Assembly (NCBI GenBank): GCA_000934385.1
Contig: KN880699.1
Coordinates: forward strand, 1 to 31,584
Direction: 5' to 3'
Source: Cylindrobasidium torrendii FP15055 ss-10
Taxonomy: Eukaryota; Basidiomycota; Agaricomycetes; Agaricales; Physalacriaceae
DNA: 31,584 nucleotides
A model generated the notes under the pieces. The model was not told where the DNA came from. It worked only from the letters and a program-made list of their open reading frames with translations, and ran no database searches. The position numbers and the translations under genes are program-made. Below are positions 1-10,568 of the stretch, piece after piece. Positions within the stretch are counted from its first letter, which is position 1; every line of letters starts with the position of its first letter.

Positions 1-473
1 ACTGTGAAGTACTGTAGGTACTTCACCGAGTTGCAGTCTTACCTACCCAATACAGGCTGTTGCCAACTCGGAATGCTCGCCCTTTAGTCCATCGGGCCGA
101 TTATTTCTACAGGATTCGCGACGTATCAAAGGCTCTGCGAATCTCGAATTACACTTCCTTCGAACGCCTCACAAACGCAGAATCGCGCCCGACTTCCAAC
201 CAGACGGCCAAGTCATCTTTGGCAACGCGCGCACTAGCAGCAGCGCTCGCACACCTCCAGCTCCGCGCACGCAAAAGACATTGGGACATCGTTCGTTCGG
301 CGTACAGGGAACTTGCTCTCCATGCCGATTCCGAGTCGCGAGTCTGGTTGTCGCGCTGTCTAACATTGCCATTACATGAGATAGACGAATGGATACGAAA
401 AGAGCACGAACACGGACGAGTCCGCAAGAAGGAGGGCGCAGAAGGCAGATGGCTACTGGTGAAAGGACGATAA
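1..473 (+). CDS. 3' end of a gene, possibly SAC3/PCI-type protein (partial)
   Basis: This is the last exon of a gene that starts left of the window. The frame is open from about base 18 to a TAA at 471-473. A likely intron lies at 14-55 (GTAGGT donor, TACAG acceptor), so the final exon would be 56-473 and bases 1-13 belong to the exon before. The visible ~140 residues are helical and basic, with an Ala/Leu/Arg-rich middle and a charged end reading WIRKEHEHGRVRKKEG followed by LLVKGR. That resembles the helical repeats and winged-helix end of SAC3/GANP/PCI proteins (mRNA export or proteasome-lid type), but this is only an impression. It converges on the Sos7-like gene, with 62 bp between the two stop codons. 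No in-frame ATG is visible, which fits a terminal exon. Confidence 0.5.
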
Positions 474-535
474 ATTACGGATGAATAATGATACAATAGC
501 AAGATAATAACATGTACATATGTAAAATGACAGCC

Positions 536-1710
536 TCACGATTCCCCCAACGCGTTCCGCACGAGTTGCAGAATGACCGCAACAGCGACACCCAAGTCGT
601 TCTTTGGTACATGAGCATCTATTGCCTCGGAAAGGTCGAGGTCGAGGTCGTCTATCCCCTCAATCTCGATGTTCGCCAGCATTCGCGAGACCGGTTCAAA
701 CACCAATTTGATGCCTAGCTCCCTGCTCCAAGGTTGCAGCAGGTACTTGAGCTGTATTTCGTTCTCAGAACCCTCTTCCATCGAAATCAGCCTGAACAAT
801 GCTTTATCTATTTCAAACATGTCCCCTCGCCTACAAGCTGGTCAGCGTATACGCAGAACGAGATGAACACCACGCACAATTCCACACGTTCCAACCAGCG
901 CGTATCCTTGATTTGATTCTCGACCCTTTTCTCAGCTTCCCGACGTTCCATACGCTGGCTATCCAACTTCACCGTACCCAGCTTCACCGCTTCAGTCAGC
1001 TCTTGAACACGCTTTTCCGCTTCAGCGCCCTGGTCAGCCAGATCCGCCATGCGCACGTCCTGCTCGGCCAGTTTGTCGGTCGCCTGAGCCTCCGTAAGTC
1101 GTGGAGGCGGAAATTGGTGGTGCAATCGCGCTAGCTTCAGGCGGGCGTCAACGATCTTGTCCACTAGGTCGGCGTTCTTGGCTACACTCGCCGCCGCCGC
1201 ATTATAATCTTCAGGAAATCAGCATACGCGAGGGAAGCTTGGCAGAGCACACACCTTGTTCAATCTTGGTAACTGTAGCCCGCAACGCGTCCTGCTCTTC
1301 GATTAATCGCTGCTTCGCCTCCTTCACCTTCAGCTTTTTGGCATTGACTTCGTTCCCGAGCAATAGGTTATCTTGCTGTGTGATGAGCGGCGCTTCGTCG
1401 CTCACAATGATCTTCGTATACCGGTCCTTCGCACTAGCTTCCTTGTACTGATACTTCAACTTCCTCAAAAACCCCTACTCCAGTCAGCATCCATTCAGGC
1501 TTCTTATGCTTGATTACGCACCACTTGCGCAGACAACTCTGCCGAAATCGTTTGTGGATCTCTAAAGTCCAAATCGTAGTAGTCCAAACTCTTTGCCTCC
1601 TCCCGCTTCGCTTCAATATCCGCGTGAATCTTCAGCTTGGTGTTGTTGAAGGTCTCCTTGAACGCCTTGGCGCGCTCGAGGCGCTCGTCCATAGTCAGAT
1701 TTGGTGGCAT
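536..1710 (-). CDS. sos7: Sos7-like kinetochore protein
   Basis: Exons on the minus strand: 1710-1522, 1474-1255, 1208-878, 830-536 (1035 nt, 344 aa). Introns are 46-47 nt with GTGCGT, GTGTGT and GTGCGT donors. Sos7 is the fungal partner of the outer-kinetochore scaffold Spc7/KNL1 and is related to Kre28 and Zwint. The segment FLRKLKYQYKEASAKDRY, created by joining exons 1 and 2, together with the following IIVSDEAP, resembles the conserved start of the Sos7 coiled coil. A long Glu/Lys/Ala-rich coiled coil follows (about residues 90-250), then a compact C-terminal domain rich in aliphatic and acidic residues, including a DLDLDLSEA run. The start is the first in-frame ATG. It is divergent from the dehydrogenase gene. 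The family call is from memory of the motif and was not searched. Confidence 0.78.
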
Positions 1711-2201
1711 TTATATGGAGTCGAGAGGGAATCGTGGTGTAGATGGTTGTGGTTCATGAAAGAACCGTGTCGACATCACGTGTGATCTTAGCAACTTGTC
1801 TCCCTCCACCATCCACAACGAAATTATCAATGCCATGATATTTGCTCAAGTGGCTTCTGTTTCCTCGCTTATACGGCGAACATTCGCTCAATTCTCTTCT
1901 CGCCGCCAATCATGCTGACGCCAAGTATCTTGCTCTCACCGACACGAAAATGGTAGTTCAGTGCGCGCTTTTCGGCTCGAAAGCAGACCACTGCTGGTAT
2001 TTCACTTGGGAGTTGGTGTACATTTGCATTCGTGCTTAGCCAATGCTTTCAAATGTTTATCAATCACCCCTTCTATTCTGACCGAGATGGCGGTCCAGCG
2101 TGGGTTTGCTTAGACAATTCGTCTCCATGAGTTGATGGTTATCTTCGTATAAGGATTCCTCACTTCTAGAGACACTTCATACCGACATTTTCTGGCGCAC
2201 C
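1711..2201. promoter_or_regulatory. Divergent intergenic region between Sos7-like and dehydrogenase genes
   Basis: This 491-bp gap separates two start codons that face away from each other. No credible coding segment is visible. It holds a CACGTG hexamer at 1777-1782, 67 bp upstream of the Sos7-like ATG, and a weak TATAAGG at 2149-2155, 47 bp before the dehydrogenase ATG. CACGTG is the core site of basic helix-loop-helix factors such as Cbf1; whether it is used here is inference. Confidence 0.4.
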
Positions 2202-3437
2202 ATGTCAACCAACCTTGCCCTCGTTCTCCCTGCTGCCAATGAACCTCTCAGGATCGAGCAACGCCCCATCCCAACACCGGGCGCAGGCCAGCTACTAATC
2301 AAAATCCACGCCGCGGCTTTGAACCCTCTTGACTGCTACATGGCGTCCGTCGGGGCTTTCGTCGAAAGTTGGCCACACATCCTTGGGGAGGATTACGCTG
2401 GAGAGGTCGTTGAAGTCGGTGCGGGCGTTTCTGGATGGTCCAAGGGTGACCGAATGTAAGCATTTTCTTTGTAGCACAGGCGGAGGCTCATGATGCATGC
2501 AGTATGTATACCGACCTGAAGGGAAGCTTCCAACAGTACCAAGTCATCCCCGCCGAATTCACCTTCAAGGTAAGTTTTACCCTAAAGCAATCCAGTGCTT
2601 CTCGGCTCACTCTGCAAATGCTTAGCTTCCCAGCAACATTAGCTATGACGAGGCTGCTACAACTCCCATGACATTGGCTACGGGTTTCGTGGGCTTGTTC
2701 GCAAACAGTCCTCTCGGTGTGGGGCTCAATCCGACGTTCTCTCGCAATCAACCCCAGAAAGGCCAGTCCGCCCTTGTTATTGGAGGCAGCACGTCTGTCG
2801 GACAGTTTGGTGGGTCTAGTTTCGTTGATATTGACCGCTCGCTAACCTATAGTCAGTCATTCAACAACTCAAGTTTCTCGGTTTCACAACCGTCGTGGCA
2901 TACGCCTCTGCACGCCACGCCGAATACCTCAAGACGCTTGGCGCTACAGAAGTCATTGACCGTAACACTGTCCCTTTGAATAACCTCCCTTCGACCTTAG
3001 CCCGCCAATTCAATGTGGTTTACGACGCCGTCAGCGCGGGCGACTCCTTCAAAACCTCTGTCGCTTCTCTCGGGCCCGGTGGCAAAGTCGTATTCGTTCT
3101 GACACCGCCGGACGAGATATACGAAAAACTCAGTAGCGAAGGAAAGACTTGGGCCAGGGTGTATGGGTTTACTCATCGCTTCACGCCTGGGCACGACGAG
3201 TTTGGCCGTCTGCAAGTCGAGCATGTCCCGAAACTACTTGAGGAGGGTATCATCAAGGTGTGTTGTTGAGTATGACTGAAAAATGAAGCAGAACATTGAC
3301 CATTGCGTGTGCAGCCGAATCGATTCGAGGTGCTACCTGGTGGGCTGCGTGGCGTCGCTGATGGTCTCGAGAGGTTAAGAGCTGGTAAAGTCAGTGGCGT
3401 CAAGTTGGTCGTGCATCCCTACGAAACTGAACTGTGA
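2202..3437 (+). CDS. Medium-chain dehydrogenase/reductase, GroES-like (enoyl-reductase type)
   Basis: Exons: 2202-2455, 2503-2569, 2626-2809, 2857-3257, 3315-3437 (1029 nt, 342 aa). The protein has the normal length and order of the MDR family. The N-terminal GroES-like barrel holds IHAAALNPLDCYM and ILGEDYAGEVVEVG. The Rossmann fold has the nucleotide-binding stretch ALVIGGSTSVGQF, then FNVVYDAVSAGDS and GPGGKVVFVL. Such proteins reduce an activated double bond or oxidise an alcohol with NADP(H) in the cytosol. The structural-zinc cysteines of true alcohol dehydrogenases are not visible, so it is closer to the zinc-free, stand-alone enoyl-reductase/quinone-reductase branch (LovC- or ToxD-like). 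The substrate cannot be told. The third intron ends at the second of two close AG sites (2856), chosen because it restores VIQQLKFLGF. Confidence 0.88.
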
Positions 3438-3934
3438 TGCAATGTAAACGAGGATTCTTGATATCACTCTCAGTTTTCGAGCAGCGGACAAGACCGTTCA
3501 TTGGTTTGAGCTGGCTCATTGTGTGACGCACTGTGCCTACGTAATACATTCAGTTGCGCGGTTGCTATCCGCGGTTAGTCAATTTCTTAGACCAAGGGCT
3601 TATATCAGCAGAGTATGGTGTTTCAATCGTGGTGTAGCAGCAGCAGAGCAGCAGTGCGTTTTTCCTTAATTTATCCCCGACCGGAGGGTTTGATTGACCT
3701 ACTTTCATAGATGGCGATGCTGGAGCCACCTGGGTTGGCACTTCCGCATTTTTCCATTGAGCCAGCGAAGTTCTCTTGGATGTGTCAACGCACCTTCGTG
3801 AACACACAGATTACGACGCTCGCTGGCCAGACATCTACCGCCCTCCGCAGAATAGGCGTAGGCCAATCTATAAAACCATCCTAATGTTCTCAATGAAACA
3901 CTACACTACTCATCTTTCCCTCCCTCGCACAAAC
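3438..3934. promoter_or_regulatory. Intergenic region upstream of the AIF-like gene
   Basis: These 497 bp hold the 3' end of the dehydrogenase transcript and the promoter of the AIF-like gene. No coding segment is convincing. The only recognisable elements are the CCAAT and TATA motifs close to the downstream gene, listed separately. Confidence 0.4.
3863..3875 (+). promoter_or_regulatory. CCAAT and TATA box of the AIF-like gene
   Basis: CCAAT at 3863-3867 is followed at once by TATAAAA at 3869-3875, 60 bp before the ATG at 3935. The spacing suits a fungal core promoter with a short leader. Confidence 0.6.
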
Positions 3935-5101
3935 ATGTCTGATTCAAGAAAGAACGTTATCATCATCGGTGGCAGCTCTGGCGCCCTTGTGGCTCGACAA
4001 GTCTCCGCGAAACTCGACGCGACAAAGTACAACCTCATTCTCATCGACCCGCTCCCTTTCCATATCCACATGCCCGCTGCTATGCGCATGGTCGTCTCCA
4101 GCCGCGACAACCTCGACTCTACGGACAAAGCGTTCATGCCGTACGACAAGCTCTTCCATGGGGGTAAAGGCACATTCATGCAAGCCTCTGTTAAAGCTGT
4201 CGAGGAGCATGCAGTCACACTGGACAATGGGAAGCGTTTGCCTTTTGAGGCTTTGGTTGTCGCAACCGGCTCGAAGCGCGTCGGGCCCGCCAACTTTGAT
4301 GTTCCCGCCCAGAACATTCCTGCATTGGTAGCGGAACGTAGGGCTTCGTTTGCTGTCGCGAAGAATATCGTTATTGCAGGCGGTGGTGCAGTTGGAATTG
4401 GTGAGATTTCATTCTCTCTGTGTTGACGTTGAGCGGCAGTTAACGATGAACTCTCGCTTGCAGAGCTTGCTGCAGAAATCAAAGATATATGGCCAGAGAA
4501 GGAGGTCACCATCGTTCACAGCTCGGACATGCTCCTCAACGACGCTTATTCCGACAACTTCAGAAACAGGGCTGCCGATGCTCTCAAAGCCTTCGGCATC
4601 AAGCTCGTCTTGGGAGATAGGATAAACGGCGAGCTTCCCAAGGGAGCCACCTCGGTCACCACCGCCAAGGGCGAACAACTGGCCGCAGATCTCGTCGTCC
4701 CCGCGTGGGGTATTCGTCCCAACACAGAGCTCCTCAAATCTCTCCCGAACGCCACTGGACCATCTGGTCTCGTCAGCGTCAGGAAAAGCCTCCAGCTCGC
4801 ATCGTATTCGCATATCTTCGCGCTCGGAGACATCGTTGATATTCCAGAGCAGAAGACGGTGTTGAATGCGATGAACCACGCCAACGTTGTTGCCCCCAAT
4901 GTGCTCAGCTACCTTGCTGGTCAACCGCTTCGCTACCAGTACGAGGGCTCTATGACGGCGTTGCTTGTTACTATAGGCAAGCAGAGCGGCATAGGATATG
5001 TCGGAAAGTTTGGGGGTATCACTGTCGGTAGTTGGGTCGTGAGTATGATCAAGTCGAAGTCGTTATTTATCTCCCAGACACGGAAGAGTATGGGACTTTG
5101 A
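3935..5101 (+). CDS. AIF/FSP1-like NAD(P)H flavoprotein oxidoreductase
   Basis: Exons: 3935-4400 and 4464-5101 (1104 nt, 367 aa), joined across a 63-nt intron. It belongs to the pyridine nucleotide-disulfide oxidoreductase fold, in the AIF/AMID (FSP1) and yeast Aif1 group, which passes electrons from NAD(P)H to quinones. Visible parts are the FAD-binding NVIIIGGSSGALVARQ near residues 7-22, the ATG strand motif ALVVATGSKR, the NAD-binding IVIAGGGAVGIELAAEI that the splice restores around residue 155, and the second FAD motif IFALGDIVDI near residue 270. The usual GxGxxG of the first motif reads GGSSGA, as is common in this subgroup. There is no N-terminal mitochondrial presequence. The start is the first ATG after the TATA box; an upstream in-frame ATG would put the TATA box inside the coding region. 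Confidence 0.88.
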
Positions 5102-5487
5102 GTTAGTAGACATAAACACTTATTGAGCATTTAACCAGCTTTTCCTTTGGAACGGCACATGCGTGATTTTTATACGTCGATTGCAGTGAATGAGGGCGCT
5201 GCAGGACATGATCGAAGTGACCGGATGACGCGATTTCCGCGATTCTTATCACTCGCTAACACGAGGCTCACACGCTTCAAAAGGAATGACGATTACATAA
5301 GTAGTCGCAGCTATCTCAGAGACGAGATCCCTGTCAATCTGAAGAAGATAAAATTTCATATTGATTTGACCTGTCGGCCTGCGATATTTCACTTGTGGGA
5401 ACATCGTGGGAAAGAATCAATTACAAGAATATACACATACATCTACCTACCATATGAACCACCTCAAGAGCAAAGCAGAGAAACCTC
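5102..5487. other. Convergent 3' region
   Basis: These 386 bp lie between the stop codons of the AIF-like gene (+) and the F-box gene (-) and should carry both 3' UTRs. The sequence is AT-richer than its surroundings. I see no gene, repeat or RNA in it. Confidence 0.4.
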
Positions 5488-7062
5488 TCACCACTGCGAC
5501 ATGGCTACCTTCTCCGTCCTCCGCATGTCATTCATCCTTTCAACGGTGGCATCATCAAATGGCTTTCCGTCAATCCGTCCCAGTACTACACTCTTGAGAG
5601 CGCTTAGCCCAGCTTCTTTCGTCCGCATGGACATTCTTGATTCCAATGAGTCCAGAACCGTCCTCCCGTCGACCTCGCCGTCCCATACAAGCTCAAGCCG
5701 CTTAAGCCTCGGTAGCACAGCACCATCCGCGTCCCGCATCGTCACAGAAAGGTTGCGTATCAAGTCATGGTTGACTGCGCCGTGAAGAACGAACGTCCTC
5801 AGCTTGCGCGTCATACATAACAGTTCCAGTAGCTGGGGCACATCGAATGGAACGCCCTTGAGCGTGAGCGAGCGTAGCTGGCTCACGGATGAGCGTATAG
5901 CTGATATCAAAGCCGGGACAACATGCTCTTTGACATAGACGTGCTCCTTCGATTTTGAACCCTCTTTCAAGTCCAACACCACCTCCACAGAAGTCAGCCC
6001 GACGAAGCTGTAGCTCCTGAGGAACCTATCCACGCCAATAGGTGCTGTGCGGATTGTGAGCTTGGCGAACCCAAGCGGCGTAGGTGACTCCGTTCCCTGC
6101 AGTCGAGCAAAATGGAGGCCATTCTCGAGGATGAGATGTTTCGCGGATACCAGAGAAAGGTTGGTTTCGTTTGTGAAGCGTTGCAGGAGAACGACTGTAT
6201 CCACTGTTGGCCATGGATGCGGCGTAACTGAACCTGCACCTCTTGACATTGCTGCCTTGCAGGTACCTTCGTCCAGCATCAGCGTCTTCAACTCCTTCGC
6301 AAGCTCAAATGGGATGCCATCAATCCTCCGTGTATCGTCTCCAGGCAAGCGTATATCCACGCTCTTCCATCGTCCCACTTCACGCAAAATCTGGCTGACC
6401 ACTGCATCGCTTCCTCCACCACGGCGCATATCGAGGGTCACATCCAGCTTGTCCTGCTGGCTCAGATGCAAATACCACCAGACCGTCCCTGCGTGCATAC
6501 CCCTTGGTCTGCTCACGACCGTTGTCCACAGCTGCGGACGCCCCAGGGCAATGTTCCGCCAGAACCTAGAGACGAGGCTCAGCCGAAGTGCCGTCCGCCA
6601 TTCCTCTGAGCCATCCACCGCGAACACAAACACCAGCGCGAGTATCTCTGCAGGCAGGCGCGATATAGCAGATGGGGCAGCGAGCGCAAGGCCAACTTCA
6701 GTGAAGGAGAGTTGTCGAACCTGTTGTCGAGGCCGCCGAATTGTCTCGACGCGCGAGGATCCCGGGCTAGCAGGGCTCGCAAGCACCAGTTCTCCATAGT
6801 CTTTTCGTTTGTCCTTTTCTTGCTCTGGTTCTTGTGTCCTCGTCCTCGTCAGTAAGTTGATGAGCGGTTGTAACCGCCTGCCCGTCCGCGAGTTCGATTT
6901 GCCGGGCGTATCTGGTGGCGCAGCAGCGTACTCGACGAGCCCGCGCTCTTCGTGTTGTGCAAAGCTTGGAAAAGCCCCATCGCTGCATGCGGCGCACAGT
7001 GATCTAGCACCAGTTCGTCAGCGCTTCAACTGCAATCGCGCCATGCATACACACCTTGTCAT
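5488..7062 (-). CDS. F-box domain protein
   Basis: Proposed exons: 7062-7055 (8 nt) and 7003-5488 (1516 nt), giving 1524 nt and 507 aa. The 51-nt intron has a GTGTGT donor, a GCTGACG branch site and a CTAG acceptor. It places an ATG in the same frame as the long exon, which has no ATG of its own ahead of the domain. The F-box is at about residues 115-165, with ISRLPAEILALVFVFAV and LSLVSRFWRNIALGRPQLW. The rest, with regular leucine-rich segments such as LRSLTLKGVPF and RLKRLELVWDG, looks like the LRR-like tail of mushroom F-box proteins. F-box proteins recruit targets to SCF ubiquitin ligases; the target is unknown. The N-terminus has CAAC and an acidic/basic linker. The body is secure; the 8-nt first exon is a prediction. 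Confidence 0.8.
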
Positions 7063-7427
7063 AATGTAGATGATGGAATTTGAAACGAGAGATGGGCAAG
7101 AGGCGACCTAAAGCGATAAATGTACACCGTCGTCAGTGGGTCAACGGGGAAAAAGATGGGCAGGGGCAAGGGCAAAGCAGGTATCACAGCATGATCCTTA
7201 TATACCTTTCCTTCTGGTCGCCATCTGAGTTGCCACCGGCGCAAGGCAACCAAATCAGGCAACATACATGTGCACCGCTTTACCCACTCTCTTTGATTGT
7301 GAACGTTAGACTCCGTGGCTGTGAAGTAGGTCCCTCGGAGGCGGACACTCCTTTGCGTTTTCCGTCTTGGCAAAGCCCATCTACAAAATCCATTCCATTG
7401 TATACCTATCCACAAGAGGTCCTTCAT
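7063..7427. promoter_or_regulatory. Promoter of the F-box gene and 3' region of the auxilin gene
   Basis: These 365 bp lie between two minus-strand genes. A TATATAAG box reads on the minus strand at 7204-7197, about 135 bp ahead of the F-box ATG. Nothing else is recognisable. Confidence 0.4.
7197..7204 (-). promoter_or_regulatory. TATA box of the F-box gene
   Basis: TATATAAG on the minus strand, about 135 bp upstream of the proposed ATG at 7062. It supports transcription beginning upstream of the 8-nt first coding exon. Confidence 0.45.
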
Positions 7428-10110
7428 CTACTGTTTGAAAGCGTTCCATGCTTCGTTCAAGGTCCCAAACACGCCGTTCGCTATCATCCTTTGCTCAGTC
7501 GTCGAGTTGTTTGGGTTCAGCTAAGCATGCTCATCAGTAAGAGCCACCAGGACAGCAGCGAATGGCCGTACCTTATCCGGGTGAAGCTTCGCAATCGCCT
7601 TCGTGTACCTTATCTTCACTTGTCCCGGCGTGACAAGCTCCGCGATACTCGTTTTCTGCAATCCGAGCTCCGGCCACAGAACTGAATCCAAACTAGCAAT
7701 GAGAGCACGGATGTTCGTCTCCTTTCCACCCTTCCACGCCAAAAGCTTTGCATCCACAACATCCTTCAGCTGGTGCTTCATGTCATCTTCCGCTGCTGCC
7801 GCATCGTTCGCCTTCTTGAGAGTCTCAACAGCCTGAGACGGAGGAGTAGGTCCACGCCTCGCGGGAGGGCGTTGGGGGGCCGGCTTTGGCTTTGGCTTTG
7901 GCTTTGGAGGCTCTGTCGCGGCTCGCAAAGCCTGTCGACAGCGCCCAGCACCGCGAACACCTTCTCCACGCAAACCTGATGGCGCCCACCCAGAACCAGC
8001 CACACGCTCCCAATCCTGCCTGGCATCGTCCCACTTTTCTCGACCCTCCAGCGCCTCTGCACGTCGTTTCCATGCCTTCACCAAACTGTCACCCAGATCG
8101 ACGCCAGCGCCCTGTTCAACAGATTTCGTCCTCTTCTGCTCATCCCTCCATGTTGGCTCATCCACAAGCTCGAGGACCACTCCGGTATCCTCTGCAGCGC
8201 CAGCATAGTCACCTGTCTTTAAACGTACAAGCGCCCGATTGTTGTACAATGGAATGAGAAGCAAGTGGCCTGCTGGCAAACACTCGATTGCGCGAGAGTA
8301 AGCGACTTCTGCATCCCCGTATTGGCCAAGCTTGAACTTGTCTGCACCGACATCCTTATGAGATTTGGAAGTGGATATAGCCGAGGTAGACGTCGTAACC
8401 AGCGTGCGAAGCGGTTTCGCTGGCGGTGGTGTGGGACGGCGAGGGGCAACCACTGCAGGCGCAGCAGCGGGAGCAGGCTTGCCACGTCGAAATGGCGATC
8501 TATACGGCTGGTTCGAGCCACTGGCCTCTGCCGAAAGCAAATCGGCGACAGGCGGAGACTGTTGACGGGGTGGTTCAGGCCGTTTCTGAGCTTTAGGGCG
8601 CGAATCGACATGATGAGGTTGAGGGCCGTCACCGTCATCGGAGAATATGACAGTACTGGGGGTTTCCTGAGTAGCTCCGTCCTCGTCGACAACACTCTCT
8701 TGCATCCACTTGGGCCGGCCGTTCGAATTTGGTGTGCGATTAGCTTCCCTGGAAGCTTCGGCCTGCTCCGCCACACGTTCAGCGTACGCCTTCTGAACAC
8801 GGTCTTTTCCCTCTTTCCAAGCAGCATTGGCCTTATTGAAGAAGGACAAACCCAGGGAAGTTGCCTGTGCAACTAGTTTGTCCGTCTGAAGCCCTGCTTC
8901 GCCATTCTCTTCTCCCTGTGGGGAGGAACGCCTTCCGGCCTCGCGTCTACGAACAGGAGGGGACTGGTTGTTGGAAATCGTTCTGCGTCGTGGCATAGGA
9001 GGGGGACTGTGACGAGCCGGTTCATCTCCAGCGTTATTGGAAAGAAGTATTTCGATGGCGGTATCAACGTCGAGTCCTGTGTCTGTTGAAGCAAGGGCAA
9101 CACGAGCCTGTTGTATGGAAAATCCCATTTCGACGATGCGGCCCAAGATATGAGGTGGAGGGGATACGGACCGCGAGCTCGGCCGTGCTTGAGGCTGCGA
9201 ACGACTTGGAGGCTAGGATCTTCAATTAGAGTCAATCTGAAGACATCGAGCCGAAGCGCACCTGGGGAGACGGACGTCTTATACTCTCTGCAGGCTTTGC
9301 AAGATCTCCGAGAATATCGTCCTGGTCATCTACACCGAGCAACGCATTTTCGCGCGTACCAAAGTCGAAATCATGGCTGGGAGTGTCGGAGCGACTGCCA
9401 GAGCCACCAAAGTCGTCCATTTCCCATAGATTCTTTGACCGCGTAACTGGTTCGCCCCAGCCATCGTCTACCGGCGCTTTCTTGCTGGGAGCTGGCGCTG
9501 CCGGTACAGATCCAAAGTCTCCAAGTCCCCAATCATCTTCAACAACAGCGGGAGCGGGTTTGGCAGCGGGTGTTGCAGATGGCTTCGCCGCAGCCGGCGC
9601 TGACGCAAAATCACCCAGGCCCCAATCATCGTCGACAACTGTCTTTGCGGATCCGTTCGAGTTTGCAGACGGGGTAAAGGACGACCCTCCGAGGCTGTCC
9701 AGGCCGGCCCATGCCGAGGACAATGTTGGCTGCATCGTTTGATTATTCGTCGCTGCCTGCCGTTTTTCTCTTTCCGCCATAGCAGCCCGTTCGGCTATAG
9801 TCATGTTTGCGGTGTATTTCGCGCTTGATCCTGCGAAAAGGTCGCTGAAAGCATCTCCGGACCCTCTGGAAGGTTGCGTTGGCCTGGGAGATGACCCATT
9901 TGACTTGGGTGTTGTCGTACGGGTGGTTGGCATGGAGGAGCCCGTTGAGGACAGCATGGAGAATGCATCGGGGCGCCGATATGTGTTATTCCCGGTTGCA
10001 GGGAGTGATGTCGGAGCGGGCGAGGAACGCGCCGAGGTGGATATCGAACCCAGCGTCTGCGGCTTGGACGGCGCGCTAGTATTCCACAAATCTGCAAAGG
10101 AGTCCGACAT
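7428..10110 (-). CDS. swa2: Auxilin-like J-protein (Swa2-type clathrin uncoating factor)
   Basis: Exons: 10110-9262, 9212-7572, 7520-7428 (2583 nt, 860 aa). The domain order matches yeast Swa2/auxilin, which recruits Hsp70 to clathrin coats and starts uncoating. The N-terminal ~283 residues are disordered, with DDWGLGDF twice (residues 161-168, 192-199), MDDFG, and LLGVD at 257-261, which fits a clathrin box. A UBA domain lies at about 304-345 (ILGRIVEMGFSIQQARVAL). A TPR block lies at about 570-660 (GADKFKLGQYGDAEVAYSRA). A J domain fills the end, with HPDK at 827-830. A KPKPKPKP tract links TPR and J. The last intron begins right after the HPDK lysine. The first intron joins the clathrin-binding and UBA parts; without it they would look like two genes. 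Confidence 0.88.
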
Positions 10111-10568
10111 GCTCCAAATTACAATCTACAACAAGTTTGAGGGATTTGAAGGGGAAATTGGCGATCCAGCCGCGTAGGATGAGCGTAGAGATGCAAGTTG
10201 GGAAGATCAAAATACGACCACGTGTCACGGCGGCAGAACAGTAATGCTTCCGACGACTGGCTCGGAAGTTCGGGCCGTGGTCATTGCGCTCATGTAAATC
10301 TCCTCGTATTTACTACAAGTGACACTTTGTCCGGCCATCCGAAGCTCTGCGCCAAATTGAACTTCCTTGCAATCGTTTGAGGCGTCCGAGAAACGGGATT
10401 GGCATAGTAGTATGATATGTGATAAGGATAGAATGTACGACCAGCATCACGAACGAGCTCTGTCGACTACATGCAACACACTGTGTAGATCTATAGAAGT
10501 AGTCTTGGGATGCAGATATAGTGTGATGGCAAAGTCGCGCGATATTATAATCGCAATTGTTTGCAATA
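10111..10568. promoter_or_regulatory. Auxilin promoter and thioesterase 3' region
   Basis: 458 bp between two minus-strand genes. It contains CACGTG at 10219-10224, 109 bp upstream of the auxilin ATG. No gene or RNA is recognisable. Confidence 0.4.

Noticed and set aside
3910..4512. 200-codon minus-strand frame opposite the AIF-like gene.
   Set aside because: Antisense to strong FAD/NAD-binding coding sequence and crosses its intron; no independent support.
6047..6799. 250-codon plus-strand frame opposite the F-box gene.
   Set aside because: Fully antisense to the F-box exon; Ser/Arg/Pro-rich with no recognisable fold.
7880..7910. Short hexamer-like tandem repeat (GGCTTT units).
   Set aside because: It encodes the Lys-Pro linker of the auxilin protein and is explained by coding sequence.
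8219..8876. Open frames of over 200 codons on both strands inside the auxilin gene.
   Set aside because: Both overlap the UBA-TPR exon in wrong frames and have no family features.
9212..9262. Gene boundary between a Ser/Pro-rich protein and a UBA-TPR-J protein.
   Set aside because: A canonical 49-nt intron joins them in frame, and the combined order equals Swa2/auxilin, so they are one gene.
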